Below, in pieces: positions 14,822 through 15,977 of a DNA stretch of 15,977 nt (positions are counted from its first letter, which is position 1; every line of letters begins with the position of its first letter). The notes beneath the pieces were generated by a model that saw only the letters and a list, made by a program, of their open reading frames with translations, ran no database searches and was not told the DNA's origin. The stretch comes from Gemmatimonadota bacterium (GTDB lineage: Bacteria > Gemmatimonadota > Gemmatimonadetes > Gemmatimonadales > Gemmatimonadaceae), in assembly GCA_947457715.1 (NCBI GenBank), contig CANGXK010000021.1, positions 1-15,977 on the forward strand. Reading direction: 5' to 3'. The translations under genes and the position numbers were made by a program.

Positions 14822-15977
14822 CTAGCTTGTAGCCAGCGACAGTCGCACCTGCACGAGCGTGCCGCCATGCACGCCCGCCTTCACGAAGATCGTGCCGTGA
14901 TGCTGTCGCACGATCCACGCGGCAATTGCCAGCCCGAGCCCACTGCCATCGGGTCGCTTGAGACGTGCCGCATCGCCACGGAAAAACCGGTCGAAGATGC
15001 GCGCATGCTCATGCGCCGGAATGCCGATGCCATCGTCTTCGACGTCGAGCACCACGGCGCCATGTTCCGGACGCACCCGCACGTACACGGTGCCACGCTC
15101 GCTACCGTAGCGGATGGCGTTATCCACCAAAATACTGACCAATCGCGGCAACAGTGACGCGTCGCCGAGCACCGGCGACTCCTCCAGTGCACTGTAATCG
15201 AGCGTCATGCTGCGACGCTGCGCCTCCGGTTGCCAGCGCGGCAACTCGTCGGCAACGACGTCGTCGAGAAACAACGACTCGGCACGCAACGGCGCGTCCT
15301 CTCCTGCGGCATCAGCGCGCGCGAGTTGCAGCAACTCGTCCACCTGCTGCGACACGGCGCGCAGCTCCTGATCGATCGCGCGCAACACGCTGGTGTCGCT
15401 CACCGTCGCAGGCTCGAGCATGGCCACTTCTACGCGCGCGCGCAGGCGCGCGATCGGTGTCCGCAGCTCGTGCGCCGCGTCGGCCAGAAACTCGCGCTGC
15501 TGGGCGAGCGCGCCATCGAGCCGGTCGAGCAAGCCGTTGAAGCGAACGCCGAGCCGGCCGAGTTCGTCGGTGGGGTCGTCGATCGGCAGGCGCGTGCCGC
15601 TGGCCGGCGCGATGCGCGACGCCGCGTCGGCCATGCGCCGGACCGGCCGCAACGTACGGCCGGTGAGCCACCACCCCGCCACCGCCGCGCAGAGCACGAG
15701 CAGCGGAATCCCCACGGCGAACCAACGATCGATCCGCGCCTGCAACGCCATCACGTTTGCGGCGCTGGCTTCAACTTCGATGTCCCACGTTGGCGCGAGA
15801 TCGGGGTCAAGCGCGAAACGGACGGTGCGCACGGGCCCCGACAATGGGCGTCGGGCCCGGCGCACTGGCGCCCCGACGATCTGGAACAGCGCGCCATCCG
15901 GCTTGCGAATGCGAATCGCGCGCTCTTCGAAGACCAACTCTCCCGCAATGTGCGTGAGGGTGGCTTCCACCGTCACG
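14822..15977 (-). CDS. Sensor histidine kinase, C-terminal part (cut by window edge)
   Basis: This is a membrane sensor kinase that would phosphorylate a partner response regulator. At least 385 residues lie in the window; the N-terminus, with the expected first membrane helix, is outside. Counting from the GTG at 15976: a periplasmic sensor remnant (to ~80), a membrane helix at ~86-105 (WFAVGIPLLVLCAAVAGWWL), a HAMP domain (~107-160, with RTLRPVRRMADAASRI), the H-box FLADAAHELRTPIARLR with phospho-acceptor H169, the N-box with N286 (SILVDNAIRYG), the G1 box DVEDDGIGIP (311-320), the F box RIFDRFFRGD and the G2 box GSGLGLAIAAWIV. All catalytic boxes are intact. The layout resembles QseC/CusS-type kinases. 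It lies directly upstream of the efflux operon on the same strand, separated by a gap with OmpR-type half-sites, so metal sensing is likely but not shown. The response regulator gene is expected beyond the right edge. Stop TAG. Confidence 0.93.
   Translation of the reverse strand, partial: VTVEATLTHIAGELVFEERAIRIRKPDGALFQIVGAPVRRARRPLSGPVRTVRFALDPDLAPTWDIEVEASAANVMALQARIDRWFAVGIPLLVLCAAVAGWWLTGRTLRPVRRMADAASRIAPASGTRLPIDDPTDELGRLGVRFNGLLDRLDGALAQQREFLADAAHELRTPIARLRARVEVAMLEPATVSDTSVLRAIDQELRAVSQQVDELLQLARADAAGEDAPLRAESLFLDDVVADELPRWQPEAQRRSMTLDYSALEESPVLGDASLLPRLVSILVDNAIRYGSERGTVYVRVRPEHGAVVLDVEDDGIGIPAHEHARIFDRFFRGDAARLKRPDGSGLGLAIAAWIVRQHHGTIFVKAGVHGGTLVQVRLSLATS

Noticed and set aside
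1..15977. tRNA, rRNA, CRISPR, insertion sequence or phage genes
   Set aside because: Reading through both strands gave no cloverleaf, no regularly spaced repeat array and no transposase, integrase or capsid motif; every long frame left is assigned or an antisense shadow.

Overview
The window is a high-GC, tightly packed bacterial segment with almost all genes on the minus strand. An RND efflux set with an outer-membrane channel, plus signal peptides and lipoprotein signals, shows a Gram-negative envelope. Composition, GTG starts, weak Shine-Dalgarno sites and 'AAQ'-type signal peptide ends would suit Gemmatimonadota or a similar high-GC phylum, but that is an inference from style and no marker gene here proves it. 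I see no tRNA, rRNA, CRISPR array, transposase or phage gene.

Layout, right to left as minus-strand genes are read. 15977-14822 is the C-terminal part of a sensor histidine kinase cut by the window edge. 14821-14592 is a regulatory gap with four TGAAC half-sites. 14591-8904 is a three-gene heavy-metal efflux operon: outer-membrane channel (CzcC-like), periplasmic adaptor (CzcB-like) and HME-RND pump (CzcA-like). The pump gene meets a small plus-strand gene (8596-8907, secreted protein of unknown function) tail to tail, with overlapping stop codons. Next come a kynureninase-like PLP enzyme (8448-7249), a small basic and acidic protein of unknown function (7209-6928) and pseudouridine-5'-phosphate glycosidase PsuG (6870-5935). 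A further group is a TPR protein (5815-4649), a membrane-anchored TPR protein (4576-3494) and a two-domain M16 metallopeptidase (3497-816) translationally coupled to it. The window ends with a PgsA-like CDP-alcohol phosphatidyltransferase (638-105) and a 12-bp inverted repeat at the left edge.

How the parts may work together. The kinase (with a response regulator expected just beyond the right edge) probably controls the efflux operon through the TGAAC sites in front of the channel gene. The pump has the D-x5-D-x6-E acidic set of proton-driven metal exporters and, by eye, lacks the methionine-rich copper/silver signature, so divalent cations are the more likely cargo. The TPR/TPR-membrane/M16 group looks like a functional cluster because of its order and start-stop overlap; its substrate is unknown. 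PsuG salvages pseudouridine 5'-phosphate, but no PsuK kinase is adjacent.

The best candidates for something undescribed are the operator/hairpin structure overlapping the channel gene start, the TPR-M16 cluster with its unassigned C-terminal domain, and the secreted small protein convergent with the pump.
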